A stretch of DNA of 64,000 nt. It comes from CAXXHQ01 sp963665265 (GTDB lineage: Bacteria > Planctomycetota > Planctomycetia > Pirellulales > Thermoguttaceae). Position numbers and translations under genes: made by a program. The DNA lies in contig OY762224.2 of assembly GCA_963665265.2 (NCBI GenBank), forward strand, positions 3,844,001-3,908,000. The letters run 5' to 3'. The notes below the pieces were generated by a model. The model was not told where the DNA came from. It saw nothing but the letters and a program-made list of their open reading frames with translations, and did not search any database. Position 1 is the stretch's first letter. The number at the start of each line of letters is the position of its first letter. This document shows positions 34,373-43,076 of the stretch, in pieces.

Positions 34373-36922
34373 ATGTTAAAGAACTTAAAGATCGGAACGA
34401 AGTTGACCGGCGGTTTCGGGCTCGTGGTGATCACGCTCGTCGCGCTCGGGGTCGTTGGCTACGTGATGTTCAGTCGCGTCGCCTCGACGGTCAGCGCCCT
34501 CAACGGGCACAATTTAGCTTCCGTAAAAGGGGCGGCCACGATGGAGAGCACGGCCCTAGAAGCGATCATTAATCAAAAGAATTATTTCATCTATTTCAAA
34601 GACGCTGAATACGAAGCCGCGAAGAAGAATTTAGGCGAACTGCAAAAATTCGCCGACAGCCTAAAACCGATCGCCGACGCGTATCAAGACTCCAGCCTGC
34701 AAAAAGGGATCGATGAAATCCAATCGGCTCGGGACGAATACGAGAAGACGCTCGATGCGACGGTGGCGATGACGAGAGTTAATATCGAGAACGGCGTGGT
34801 TCGCGTGCAAAAAGCGAACGTGATGCAAAAGCAAGCGGATTTCCTAGCGGCCGCCTATAAGAAGGGGGCGATGGAAAACAGCATAGCCGCTGCGGCGCTG
34901 GACCAGATTGAAAGCCTCACGCTGGGCGCCCGCATCACGGAGAAAGACTATTTATTGAACAAAGATTCGTCAAGTCTCGACGCGCTTTCGCAAGCCACGG
35001 ACAAGGCGAAACAGCTCTGCGAGACGGTAGCCAAAAAGAGCCTATCCTCCGAGGACGCCGCGACGTTGAACGATTTACGTCGTTCGCTCGCCGAATACGA
35101 CGACCTCGTAAAATCGGTCAAGGGAGACAAGAAGAGCGATTCCAAAACGAACCTCGCCAAGAAGTTTGACGATGCCGGCGACTCGGTTCAAAAGTATTCC
35201 GAAGCCTTGAAAGCCTCCAACACGAAAAAGTCGGACATCGTCACGGATTCCTTGGCCTTGGCAAACGACATCGCCCGCGAGGGAATTCAACTCCGTTATC
35301 TATCGCGCGTGTATCAAGTGGAGCGCAAGGACGAAACGCAAACGAAATTCAACGAAAGCTTCGCGAAAATATCTAAGTTATGCGGAGATTTAGACAAGCT
35401 CGTAACCACGGAGGCGGATAAAAAGACGGTCGCCGAAGTCGCCGACGGAGCCAAAGGATACTTTGACGCGTTTTCAACATGGATTACGAACGAAAAGAAG
35501 ATTCGCGATGAAATGTACCCGATTTTGAAAAAAGCGGGCGTCACGGCGCTGAACGCCGCAAGATCGCTGCAAAAATCGGCCTGGAAGGACGCTCAAGACA
35601 GCACGGACAACGTTGAAAGCGTCGTCGCCAAGTCGAAAGTGATTATCGGATTCGCATTGTGCGTCGGCGTTCTGATCGGCGTCATCTCGTCGATCGTAAT
35701 CACTCGCGGCATCAGTAAACCGATTTCCAAGGTCCTTAGCGTGTTAAAAGAAGTTGCGAAGGGGAACTATAAAGTTCGCCTGACGGTTGAAGGAAAGGAC
35801 GAAATCGGCGAGATGTCCGAGGCGTTGAACGTGACGATCGGGGCCGTCGATGAGGCGATGGAGAACGTGAAGGCCGCCGCCGAACGAGAACGAGTCATGC
35901 AGGAGGAGCGGGCGGAAAGCGAACGGCGTCAAGCCGAGGCGGAACGCGAACGCCAAGCCGCCGAAGCCGAGCAAGTGCGAGAAAGAGCGGAAGCCGAACG
36001 TCGAGCGGCTGAGGAGTTGCGAGACAAAGTCAACCACCTCCTTAACGTCGTCGGAGCGGCGGCGAAGGGCGACTTGACGCAGCATGTAACGGTGGCGGGA
36101 GATCAGCCGGTTGACGAGCTGGCGGGCGGCATCAAGCAAATGCTCAATGACCTGTCACACGTGATCAGCCAGGTTTCGGAAAGCGCCGCTCAGTTCGGCG
36201 AAGGCTCCCGCGTGGTTGCCGAAAGCTCGCAAGCGTTGGCGACGGGCTCGCAGACGCAAAGCGCCGGCGTCGAAGAAATGAGCGCATCGATCGACGAACT
36301 CTCCCGCTCGATTGAAACGGTGAAAAACAACGCCGCCGAGGCGGATAAAGTCGCGCGTGAAACCACGCATTTGGCCGAAGAAGGCGGTCATGCCGTCCAG
36401 AAATCGGTCGAAGCGATGGAATTGATCCGCGCCAGTTCGCAACAGATCAGCGAGATTATTCAAGTCATATCCGAGATCGCCGGTCAGACGAACTTGCTGG
36501 CATTGAACGCGGCGATTGAAGCGGCGCGCGCCGGCGAACACGGCATGGGTTTCGCGGTCGTCGCCGACGAAGTGCGAAAGCTGGCCGAACGCTCGAACCA
36601 AGCGGCTCGCGAAATCTCGTCGCTGATCAAAGAATCGACCCAGCGGGTCGAAGAAGGAGCGAAACTCAGCGAGCGGACGGGCCATTCCTTGAAAAAGATT
36701 ATCGAAGGGGTGGAGATGACCGCAGCGAAAATCGCCGAAATCGCCGAGAGCACGGTCCTGCAAGCGTCGAACGCCCAAGAGGTCGCCCACGCCATCCAAT
36801 CCATTTCCGAGGTCACCGAGCAGTCGGCCGCGGGAAGCGAGGAGATGGCATCGAGCAGTGAGGAATTGGGCGCCCAGGCCTGCGCGCTGCGAGACTTAGT
36901 GAGCCGGTTCCGAACGAGCTGA
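34373..36922 (+). CDS. Methyl-accepting chemotaxis protein with two HAMP-like regions
   Basis: 849 residues. Membrane segment 1 (about 14-34), a long helical periplasmic sensor (about 35-420, larger than a four-helix bundle and suggestive of an HBM-like bimodular domain), membrane segment 2 (424-445), HAMP 1 (446-498), a Glu/Arg/Ala-rich coiled coil (501-553), a second HAMP-like unit (554-596) and the signalling domain. The conserved tip EIAGQTNLLALNAAIEAARA is near 700-720. It senses an extracellular ligand and controls CheA. No C-terminal NWETF-like tail for CheR is visible. The ligand is unknown. Confidence 0.94.
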   Translation: MLKNLKIGTKLTGGFGLVVITLVALGVVGYVMFSRVASTVSALNGHNLASVKGAATMESTALEAIINQKNYFIYFKDAEYEAAKKNLGELQKFADSLKPIADAYQDSSLQKGIDEIQSARDEYEKTLDATVAMTRVNIENGVVRVQKANVMQKQADFLAAAYKKGAMENSIAAAALDQIESLTLGARITEKDYLLNKDSSSLDALSQATDKAKQLCETVAKKSLSSEDAATLNDLRRSLAEYDDLVKSVKGDKKSDSKTNLAKKFDDAGDSVQKYSEALKASNTKKSDIVTDSLALANDIAREGIQLRYLSRVYQVERKDETQTKFNESFAKISKLCGDLDKLVTTEADKKTVAEVADGAKGYFDAFSTWITNEKKIRDEMYPILKKAGVTALNAARSLQKSAWKDAQDSTDNVESVVAKSKVIIGFALCVGVLIGVISSIVITRGISKPISKVLSVLKEVAKGNYKVRLTVEGKDEIGEMSEALNVTIGAVDEAMENVKAAAERERVMQEERAESERRQAEAERERQAAEAEQVRERAEAERRAAEELRDKVNHLLNVVGAAAKGDLTQHVTVAGDQPVDELAGGIKQMLNDLSHVISQVSESAAQFGEGSRVVAESSQALATGSQTQSAGVEEMSASIDELSRSIETVKNNAAEADKVARETTHLAEEGGHAVQKSVEAMELIRASSQQISEIIQVISEIAGQTNLLALNAAIEAARAGEHGMGFAVVADEVRKLAERSNQAAREISSLIKESTQRVEEGAKLSERTGHSLKKIIEGVEMTAAKIAEIAESTVLQASNAQEVAHAIQSISEVTEQSAAGSEEMASSSEELGAQACALRDLVSRFRTS

Positions 36923-36949
36923 ACGCCCGCTTAGCCGCCAGCGAAAAAC

Positions 36950-36988
36950 AAAGGGCGACGTCGTCAAACGCCGCCCTTTTAATTTTTT
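36950..36988 (+). terminator. Terminator after the chemoreceptor gene
   Basis: AAAGGGCG pairs with CGCCCTTT across about 12 bases, then AATTTTTTG. It may also act on the minus-strand fixJ transcript, which converges here. Confidence 0.8.
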
Positions 36989-37003
36989 GTTCGAGCGAAA
37001 CTG

Positions 37004-37609
37004 TTAGTGAGTCAACGTGAGCTGCACCAATTCGGCGACGGAGCGGGCGCCCATTTTTTTCATGATCCGGGCGCGCCGATCCTCGACGGTTCGCGTGCTA
37101 AGGCTGAGCAAACCGGCGATTTCCTTGTTTAACTTGCCTTCGATAATGAGGTCGAGCACAGCGCGTTCGCCGTCGGAGAGCGAAGTAAGTTTTTCATAAA
37201 CGTCTGCGCGTCGACGTTTGCGACGGCGTGAGGCGGCGTCATGCTCAAGCGCGCTTCGCACGCTGTCCCAAAGTTCTTGCTCGTGGAACGGTTTTTCCAA
37301 AAAATTGACCGCGCCCGCCTGCATCGCTCCCACAGCCATCTGCACGTTACCGTGACCGGTAATGAAAACGATGGGAAGTTCGATCTTCTCCTCGTTGAGT
37401 TTTCGCTGTAATTCCAGACCGCTCATGCCGGGCATCGCCACATCGAGGACGAGACACCCCGGCTCGTTGAAATCGTAATCGGCGAGGAAGTCGGTGGCGG
37501 AAGTATACCCCCGCACTCGCGGAAAGACTACTTCGACCAAGGCCGTCAATGATTGCAGAACGGCGGGATCGTCGTCAATAAGATAAATCGTCGGTTCCGA
37601 AACGTCCAC
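37004..37609 (-). CDS. FixJ-family response regulator
   Basis: 201 residues. A receiver domain (1-120) has IDDD, phospho-acceptor Asp 56 in CLVLDVAMPGMSG and LEKPFHE. The output is a LuxR-type helix-turn-helix (about 140-195) with LSDGERAVLDLIIEGKLNKEIA and LSLSTRTVEDRRARIMKKMG. The gene starts 3 bases after the upstream kinase stop, so it is the cognate regulator and probably a transcription activator. Nitrogen fixation is not implied; FixJ-like regulators serve many roles. Confidence 0.92.
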   Translation of the reverse strand: MDVSEPTIYLIDDDPAVLQSLTALVEVVFPRVRGYTSATDFLADYDFNEPGCLVLDVAMPGMSGLELQRKLNEEKIELPIVFITGHGNVQMAVGAMQAGAVNFLEKPFHEQELWDSVRSALEHDAASRRRKRRRADVYEKLTSLSDGERAVLDLIIEGKLNKEIAGLLSLSTRTVEDRRARIMKKMGARSVAELVQLTLTH

Positions 37610-37612
37610 AGC

Positions 37613-39307
37613 TTAGGCTCCGATGGATTGAACGGGAATACTGAATTGGAAAGTCATGCCGCGATCGGAATTCTGAAACGCCTCCAATTTACCGCCGTGC
37701 GATTCGACGATCGACCGGCAAATGGAAAGTCCCAACCCCATTCCGTCGGACTTGGTCGTATAAAAAGACTCGAACAAGCGCTTCATCGCCTCAGGTTCGA
37801 TCCCGGCGCCGGCGTCGATCACGGCGATTTCGATTTGATCGCCGACAAGCCTTGTGCGAATCGCCGCAGCTCGCGAGTCTTCCTCGCAGTCGCACATCGA
37901 TTCAACGGCGTTCTTTACGAGGTTGGCGACGACTTGTTCGATTTGAATGCGATCGACTAGCACTCTCGGCAAATCGTCGGTGAACTCCGTCTTGAGAACC
38001 ACGCGCCAGGCCCGTAGTTCGACCTCCATAAGTTGCAACACGTCGCGGAGCAATTCGTTGACGTCGCAAAGGGAACGATCCGATTTCGCGCGACGCACGA
38101 ATTCCCGTAAACGTCGGATGATCATGCCGGCTCGATCGGCCTGCGAGGCGATTTGCTCCAAACTTCGCCCGGCGACTTCCACATCCTCCTGTTCGCCGCG
38201 GCGAAGCCGAAAACGACAAACTTGGGCGTAGTTGGCGATGGCGGCGAGCGGTTGATTCAATTCGTGGGCAAGACCGGAAACCATCTGAGTCACCGTAAAA
38301 ACCCGCGCGACATGGGCAAGCTGATTCACATGACTTTGCAAATCCTCTTCCAAACGACGCTGCTTGGTCACGTCGGAAACGACTGCGACGAATCCAGCGA
38401 CTTCTCCCTGATCGTCGTGGCGATAGTTCCAATCAATTCTAAAAAAGACGACTTCGCCGGACCGCGTTTTTTGGGGCCCCCAAAACGGTTTCGGCTCAGA
38501 TTTTTCCTTGCAGACGAAATTAATTCGCTCTTCAAAGGTCGCCTTTCCGAGCGAAAGAACGTCGTTGGCTCTTTTCCCGATCAATGAGCCCGGCGGATAG
38601 CCGAGCATGCGATGCAAGCCGGCGTTGGCGAAAACGATCGTTCCTTGTAAATCTAATTCGTAGATTCCGTAAGAGATAGTATCAACCAAGGCGAGGAATC
38701 GCATACGTTGGTCTTCGGCCGCTTGTTCAGCGGCGGCGCGATGGGCAATCTCTTGACGCAACTCCCAATTCGTTGCGCGGAGAACGGCCGATCGCTCCTC
38801 GACTTTCTCAACTAACTCTTCAAGGGTTTTACGCGCGTCCTGCTCGACTAATTTCTTTGACGTGACGTCTTCGCAGATAACATGCGCCAAAACGGCTCCG
38901 CCATAATCCAACCGGGCGATTTGTAGACGAAAACAAGCGAACCCCGACGAAAGGGAGCTTGCGCACTCAATTTCAACATGCATGGAATCGGCGGAAAAAA
39001 CTGCCGACAATGCGTTATCGATTTTTTTCAGGGTAAGCTCGTCGAAGCGCAACTGCATTTCGCATACTTCCGACAACGAGGGGCGAGCGCTCAGCTCGAC
39101 GGAATCCCCGATGCGGAACAACTGTCCCCAGGAGGCGTTGAGCAGAACGATTCTTCCAACTTCATCAACGACGGCAAGCGCGCGCGGCGAAGAATGAAAA
39201 ACGGCCTCGGCCATCAAGGCCGAGGATTCATCCCCGGCTTTTGACGACGGCGCCGCTATCATCTTCGGACGCGGTACGTATCGTTGAAGCGTATTCCCCT
39301 CTTGCAT
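37613..39307 (-). CDS. FixL-like PAS sensor histidine kinase
   Basis: 564 residues, no membrane segment. Two PAS domains (about 25-140 and 195-320) are joined by a coiled coil (KTLEELVEKVEERSAVLRAT). The dimerisation helix GLAHELNQPLAAIANYAQVC is the FixL/DctB type. The ATPase domain has LVKNAVESM, DAGAGIEPEAMKRLFESF and GMGLGLSICRSIVESHGG. I see no sure haem-binding His-Arg pattern, so oxygen sensing cannot be claimed. It is co-transcribed with the FixJ-like regulator. Confidence 0.92.
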   Translation of the reverse strand: MQEGNTLQRYVPRPKMIAAPSSKAGDESSALMAEAVFHSSPRALAVVDEVGRIVLLNASWGQLFRIGDSVELSARPSLSEVCEMQLRFDELTLKKIDNALSAVFSADSMHVEIECASSLSSGFACFRLQIARLDYGGAVLAHVICEDVTSKKLVEQDARKTLEELVEKVEERSAVLRATNWELRQEIAHRAAAEQAAEDQRMRFLALVDTISYGIYELDLQGTIVFANAGLHRMLGYPPGSLIGKRANDVLSLGKATFEERINFVCKEKSEPKPFWGPQKTRSGEVVFFRIDWNYRHDDQGEVAGFVAVVSDVTKQRRLEEDLQSHVNQLAHVARVFTVTQMVSGLAHELNQPLAAIANYAQVCRFRLRRGEQEDVEVAGRSLEQIASQADRAGMIIRRLREFVRRAKSDRSLCDVNELLRDVLQLMEVELRAWRVVLKTEFTDDLPRVLVDRIQIEQVVANLVKNAVESMCDCEEDSRAAAIRTRLVGDQIEIAVIDAGAGIEPEAMKRLFESFYTTKSDGMGLGLSICRSIVESHGGKLEAFQNSDRGMTFQFSIPVQSIGA

Positions 39308-39458
39308 ATCTAACGCGTTCTCTGTCGCTTGAACTGAAAAACGGCTCTTTTACGTCGAGGGTTCGCCTTCGATGACGGCAAACTCGTCGCCCCCAAAGCC
39401 AGGGAAAATCCCCCAGAAAACCAAATCCCTCTAATTGGATAAGGTATATATGATATAG

Positions 39459-39480
39459 CTATTTCGTCTTTTTGAAATAG
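39459..39480. promoter_or_regulatory. Inverted repeat in the divergent promoter region, possible operator
   Basis: CTATTTC (39459-39465) and GAAATAG (39474-39480) are perfect 7-base arms with centres 15 bases apart, between divergent genes. It may be a regulator site or a transcript hairpin. Confidence 0.35.
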
Positions 39481-39525
39481 CAGAGTTTGGCATTATTCCC
39501 CTGTCCCCCCCTACAAATAATCGAA

Positions 39526-39555
39526 TTGACTTCAAGCGACCATAGGCAGTATGTT
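39526..39555 (+). promoter_or_regulatory. Probable sigma-70 promoter of the decarboxylase gene
   Basis: TTGACT (39526-39531), 18-base spacer, TATGTT (39550-39555). The start would fall near 39562, leaving a leader of about 108 bases. Confidence 0.4.
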
Positions 39556-39669
39556 GACGCCAGGGCAATAGGGAGCGATTGCATCCCCAGGTATTGAATT
39601 CGAATCTCGACCAGGGGTAAAAACCCCTGCGGCATTGGTCGCCCGTCAACCGCAATAAGGACTTTTCTC

Positions 39670-40641
39670 GTGACCGTAAAACGCATCCTCGTGACCGGCG
39701 GGGCGGGCTTTCTTGGCTCGCACCTTTGCGAGCGACTTGTCCAACAAGGGCATGACGTAATCTGCTTGGACAACTTTTTTACTTCGCAAAAGTCGAATGT
39801 GGCCCACCTATTAGGCCTCCCCAATTTCGAGTTAATTCGGCACGATTTCACCCTTCCGATTCATCTTGAAGTGGACGAGATTTTTAATCTTGCCTGCCCG
39901 GCCGCCCCAGGCCATTACCAATACAATCCGATTAAGACAATGAAAACCTCCGTACTCGGCGCCATGAACGCACTGGGACTCGCTAAACGCTGCCGGGCGA
40001 AGGTCCTACAGGCCTCGACGAGCGAAGTGTACGGCGACCCGGAGGTTCACCCGCAACCGGAATCGTATCGCGGAGCGGTCAATCCGATCGGTCCCCGCGC
40101 TTGCTACGACGAAGGGAAGCGAGCGGCCGAAACGCTGTTTATGGACTACTACCGCCAAAACAAAGTCAACGTCCGCATCGTGCGCATTTTTAACACGTAC
40201 GGACCGCGCATGCATCCATATGACGGACGAGTGATCTCGAACTTCATCCGCCAAGCCCTCCTCGGCGAAGACATCACCATTTACGGTGACGGCCTTCAAA
40301 CGCGTTCGTTCTGCTACCGTGACGAATTGATCGAGGGAATGTTGCGCATGATGGCTGGCCCGGACGATTTCATCGGGCCCGTCAACATCGGGAATCCCGG
40401 CGAATTCACGATTCGCGAGCTGGCCGAGCTGGTTATTAAACTGACTGGCGCCCGCTCAAAGCTCATCTTCTCGCCGAAGCCAGCCGACGACCCGACGCAG
40501 CGCAAGCCGGACATCAGCCTCGCCAGAAAACATCTCGATTGGGAACCGAAAATTCAACTGGAAGAAGGCCTGAAGAAGACGATCGATTGGTTCCGCTCGA
40601 TCGAGATGCAAGACTATCGACCGCCGACTCCGAATTACTAA
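39670..40641 (+). CDS. UDP-glucuronate decarboxylase (UDP-xylose synthase), SDR family
   Basis: 323 residues. The NAD site is TGGAGFLGSHL; the family-specific IFNLACPAAPGHYQ, the S-T-S-E-V-Y-G strand, catalytic Tyr and Lys in YDEGKRAAE, and RIFNTYGPRM are all present. DGLQTRSFCYRDE matches the UXS group rather than the epimerases. It converts UDP-glucuronate to UDP-xylose for surface polysaccharides or glycoproteins. The start is GTG 39670 with AAGGA about 8 bases before. No other polysaccharide gene is next to it; a glycosyltransferase lies near 51 kb. Confidence 0.92.
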   Translation: MTVKRILVTGGAGFLGSHLCERLVQQGHDVICLDNFFTSQKSNVAHLLGLPNFELIRHDFTLPIHLEVDEIFNLACPAAPGHYQYNPIKTMKTSVLGAMNALGLAKRCRAKVLQASTSEVYGDPEVHPQPESYRGAVNPIGPRACYDEGKRAAETLFMDYYRQNKVNVRIVRIFNTYGPRMHPYDGRVISNFIRQALLGEDITIYGDGLQTRSFCYRDELIEGMLRMMAGPDDFIGPVNIGNPGEFTIRELAELVIKLTGARSKLIFSPKPADDPTQRKPDISLARKHLDWEPKIQLEEGLKKTIDWFRSIEMQDYRPPTPNY

Positions 40642-40668
40642 ACGGGATTAGAATCACGCGCAAAAGAA

Positions 40669-40712
40669 AAAGCCCTGCGGCTCGGTTGAGAAGCAGGGCT
40701 TTGTATTTTTTG
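40669..40712. terminator. Bidirectional terminator between the decarboxylase gene and rpsR
   Basis: AAAGCCCTGC pairs with GCAGGGCTTT. A-rich sequence before and TTGTATTTTTT after let it act on both converging transcripts. Confidence 0.8.
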
Positions 40713-40767
40713 AAACGTCGAACGGTCTCGCCGACCCTTGCGGGACGAAGCGAAGCCGAACGCGAAG

Positions 40768-41043
40768 TTACTCGCCGACGTAGGGAATCAAGGCCATGAA
40801 GCGGGCACGCTTGATCGCCTTCGTCACGGCGTGCTGGCTGATGGCGGTGCAACCGCTCTTGCGACGGCTGATGATCTTGCCTTGGCGATTGGTCAGCTTT
40901 TTGAGCAACTCGACGTCTTTATAATCGACGTACATCGGACGCGGTCGCTGACCGTCAACGAAAATCGGATCCTTCTTCTTCGTCTTGATCTTGGATTTGG
41001 CGCGACGCTTGCTGACCTTGTTGACTTGCAGTTTCCTGGGCAT
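40768..41043 (-). CDS. rpsR: Ribosomal protein bS18
   Basis: 91 residues. The core YKDVELLKKLTNRQGKIISRR and HAVTKAIKRARFMALIPY identify bS18, part of the small-subunit platform with bS6. The N-terminus has an extra basic K-R-R-A-K-S-K-I-K-T-K-K-K stretch. The gene stands alone, without rpsF, ssb or rplI, which usually flank it. Confidence 0.96.
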   Translation of the reverse strand: MPRKLQVNKVSKRRAKSKIKTKKKDPIFVDGQRPRPMYVDYKDVELLKKLTNRQGKIISRRKSGCTAISQHAVTKAIKRARFMALIPYVGE

Positions 41044-41301
41044 TCGAACTTCCTGCGTTAAGTCCTAACTAAAATTGATTTTGTATCTGAATCACGCTTT
41101 TTTGCGCAATAACGACGACTTCGTCCATTTCGCCTCCGTCAAACGACCGGTTTATCCTCACCGGGATTCGTCATAACAGTGCGAAAGCTCATTAGTTTAC
41201 AAAAAATCGACCAACACGCAAGCCAGGGCGCCTAAAAAGTCTGATTTTTTGCTGAATCCGCGAAACAAGGCAACTCAAAGGTCAACCAACACCCCCACCA
41301 A

Positions 41302-42591
41302 TTAACTACTACGACCCTTTTTCTTCAAAACTTCAAGCGCCTTCTCCAAAACGCGGTCGGCCGGGGGCTTCTTTTCCTTCGCCTCCGTTTTCACCGTTCC
41401 CGCTTCCGATTCGACCCATTGCTGGCGAAGTTTGTCCATATCCTCTTCGTTGACGGAAACGCCGCAACCGGGATCCGGAGTGACGCCCCATTCGTCCGAC
41501 TCTTTGGCGTCAGGGCGTCGGTGGATATTTTTACCGCTGGGGCGCCAATAGCTGGCGGCGGTGATTTTTAACACGCCGAGGTCGTCGCCCAATTCGATTA
41601 CATGCTGGACGGTCCCTTTTCCAAAAGAACGTTCGCCGACGATCACGGCCCGACCGTCGTCTTGCAGACAGGCCGCGACGATTTCGCTGGCGCTGGCGCT
41701 GAGTCGATTCACGAGGACGACGAGCGGCAGTTCGGGGTAGGGGGCGCCGCCATTCTTGCCGTTCACTTCGATCGTATCCCACACGTCGCCGTTTCGATCG
41801 CGGGTTGAAACGATCGTCCCCTTGGAAACGAAGAGCTTGCAGACGTCGCAAGCGGCCGGGAGCAATCCGCCGGGGTTGTCGCGAAGATCGAGAATCAAAC
41901 CTTTCGCCTTCTCCGCGGCGATACGCTTTAGGGCGTTTTTCAATTCCTCGACGGTCCCCTCGGCGAAATTATCAATTCGGACATAGGCGAAACCGTCGAT
42001 GCCAGGCAACATAAAATTGCGAGAGCCGTCGGCGCTGCGAGAAAGGCCGTAAACCGAATCGATATGGATTTCGGCGCGAACAAGACTAAGAACTATCGGC
42101 TTTTCGACGCCCTTTCGTTTGATGACGACTTCGACCGCCTCGCCCGGCTTGCCTCGCAACAATGCGCTGGCGTCGTCCATCGACATGCCTTGCGCGCTTT
42201 TACCGGCAATTCGCTCCAGCATGTCGCCGGCGCGAATTCCGGCGGCAAAGGCGGGCGAATCGGGCTGAGGCCGAGTGACCACTAATTCTTTCGTCTGAGG
42301 ATCGACCGAAAGATAAACGCCGACGCCGACGAACTTCGCATCCAACTCGTCAATCAACTCTTTCGCGTCTTCCGGCGGCAAGTAGGCGGAATACTCGTCG
42401 AGTTTGTCGGTCATGCCCGACATCGCGCCTTCGAACAACTGACGCGCCCCGATTTTCGTCAGCGAAAGAGACTCGATTACGTCGATCGACTCGCCGAGAA
42501 CGCGCGCATACCGACCGGTCGGCATGCCCAGGCGGCATGCCGCGGCAAGAGCTAGAGTCAAGAATATTATCGCAAGATTACGCAGCGGCAT
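41302..42591 (-). CDS. S41 family C-terminal processing peptidase (CtpA-like)
   Basis: 429 residues from ATG 42591 (the frame is open 7 codons further). A hydrophobic export segment (NLAIIFLTLALAAAC) is followed by an N-terminal helical part, a PDZ domain (about 85-175, GVGVYLSVDP and GIRAGDMLERI), and the protease core with YVRIDNFAEGT and LDLRDNPGGLL. The catalytic Ser is in LSASASEIVAACLQDDGR and the Lys in GERSFGKGTVQ. These periplasmic Ser-Lys proteases trim or degrade envelope proteins. Cys in AAACRLG could be a lipobox, but it is weak. Confidence 0.93.
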   Translation of the reverse strand: MPLRNLAIIFLTLALAAACRLGMPTGRYARVLGESIDVIESLSLTKIGARQLFEGAMSGMTDKLDEYSAYLPPEDAKELIDELDAKFVGVGVYLSVDPQTKELVVTRPQPDSPAFAAGIRAGDMLERIAGKSAQGMSMDDASALLRGKPGEAVEVVIKRKGVEKPIVLSLVRAEIHIDSVYGLSRSADGSRNFMLPGIDGFAYVRIDNFAEGTVEELKNALKRIAAEKAKGLILDLRDNPGGLLPAACDVCKLFVSKGTIVSTRDRNGDVWDTIEVNGKNGGAPYPELPLVVLVNRLSASASEIVAACLQDDGRAVIVGERSFGKGTVQHVIELGDDLGVLKITAASYWRPSGKNIHRRPDAKESDEWGVTPDPGCGVSVNEEDMDKLRQQWVESEAGTVKTEAKEKKPPADRVLEKALEVLKKKGRSS

Positions 42592-42689
42592 CGCGGCATC
42601 CGAATCAACCAAAAAGGGCCGGCGCGGCGAGTAACCGCCGCACGATCAATACGCTTCGCGACCAGCATTCCGGTCGCGTCGGGGCGCTC

Positions 42690-43022
42690 TTAGTGATGGC
42701 CGCAGCCGGAGCAGCCGCCGGTCTTCGGAACGCTCGGATTATCGATCGAAAAGCCGCGTCCGTAAGGACCGTCCACGTAGTCGATGACCGTGCCGTCGAG
42801 GTGCAGCGCCATTTTCTTTCGGGCAACGACCGAAACGCCGTGATGCACGTAGCGAGCGTCAATCGACGGATCGAACTCGGCGTCGAAATTAAGCGTGTAG
42901 TTCAACCCCGAGCATCCGCCGCCGGCCACGCCCATGCGCAGCGCCGCGCCCTCTTCAATGCTTTGCGCCTCTTTCACTCGTTTCACTTCGGCGGCCGCCG
43001 TTTCCGTCAACGTTATTCCCAT
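42690..43022 (-). CDS. Iron-sulfur cluster assembly protein, HesB/IscA family
   Basis: 110 residues. The three invariant cysteines are in GGGCSGL and CSGCG near the end, and the segment IDYVDGPYGRGFSIDNP is typical. These A-type carriers hand iron-sulfur clusters to target enzymes such as IspG, encoded about 9 kb away. It lies 54 bases after the cysteine desulfurase gene, forming a minimal iscSA unit without iscU. Confidence 0.94.
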   Translation of the reverse strand: MGITLTETAAAEVKRVKEAQSIEEGAALRMGVAGGGCSGLNYTLNFDAEFDPSIDARYVHHGVSVVARKKMALHLDGTVIDYVDGPYGRGFSIDNPSVPKTGGCSGCGHH

Positions 43023-43076
43023 CGTTTTCTCCTCTTCAGGAATGATAGAACTTGCTAAGCGACAATATAAATTATA

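Larger units (their letters stand above)
39308..39669. other. Divergent spacer between fixL-like gene and UDP-glucuronate decarboxylase gene
   Basis: It contains an inverted repeat CTATTTC-n8-GAAATAG (39459-39480), AT-rich sequence before it, and a probable promoter toward the decarboxylase gene. Nothing else was recognised. Confidence 0.5.

Noticed and set aside
37613..39307. Oxygen-sensing FixL
   Set aside because: The kinase core is FixL-like, but I cannot see the haem-binding histidine context in either PAS domain, and no nif or fix target genes are present.
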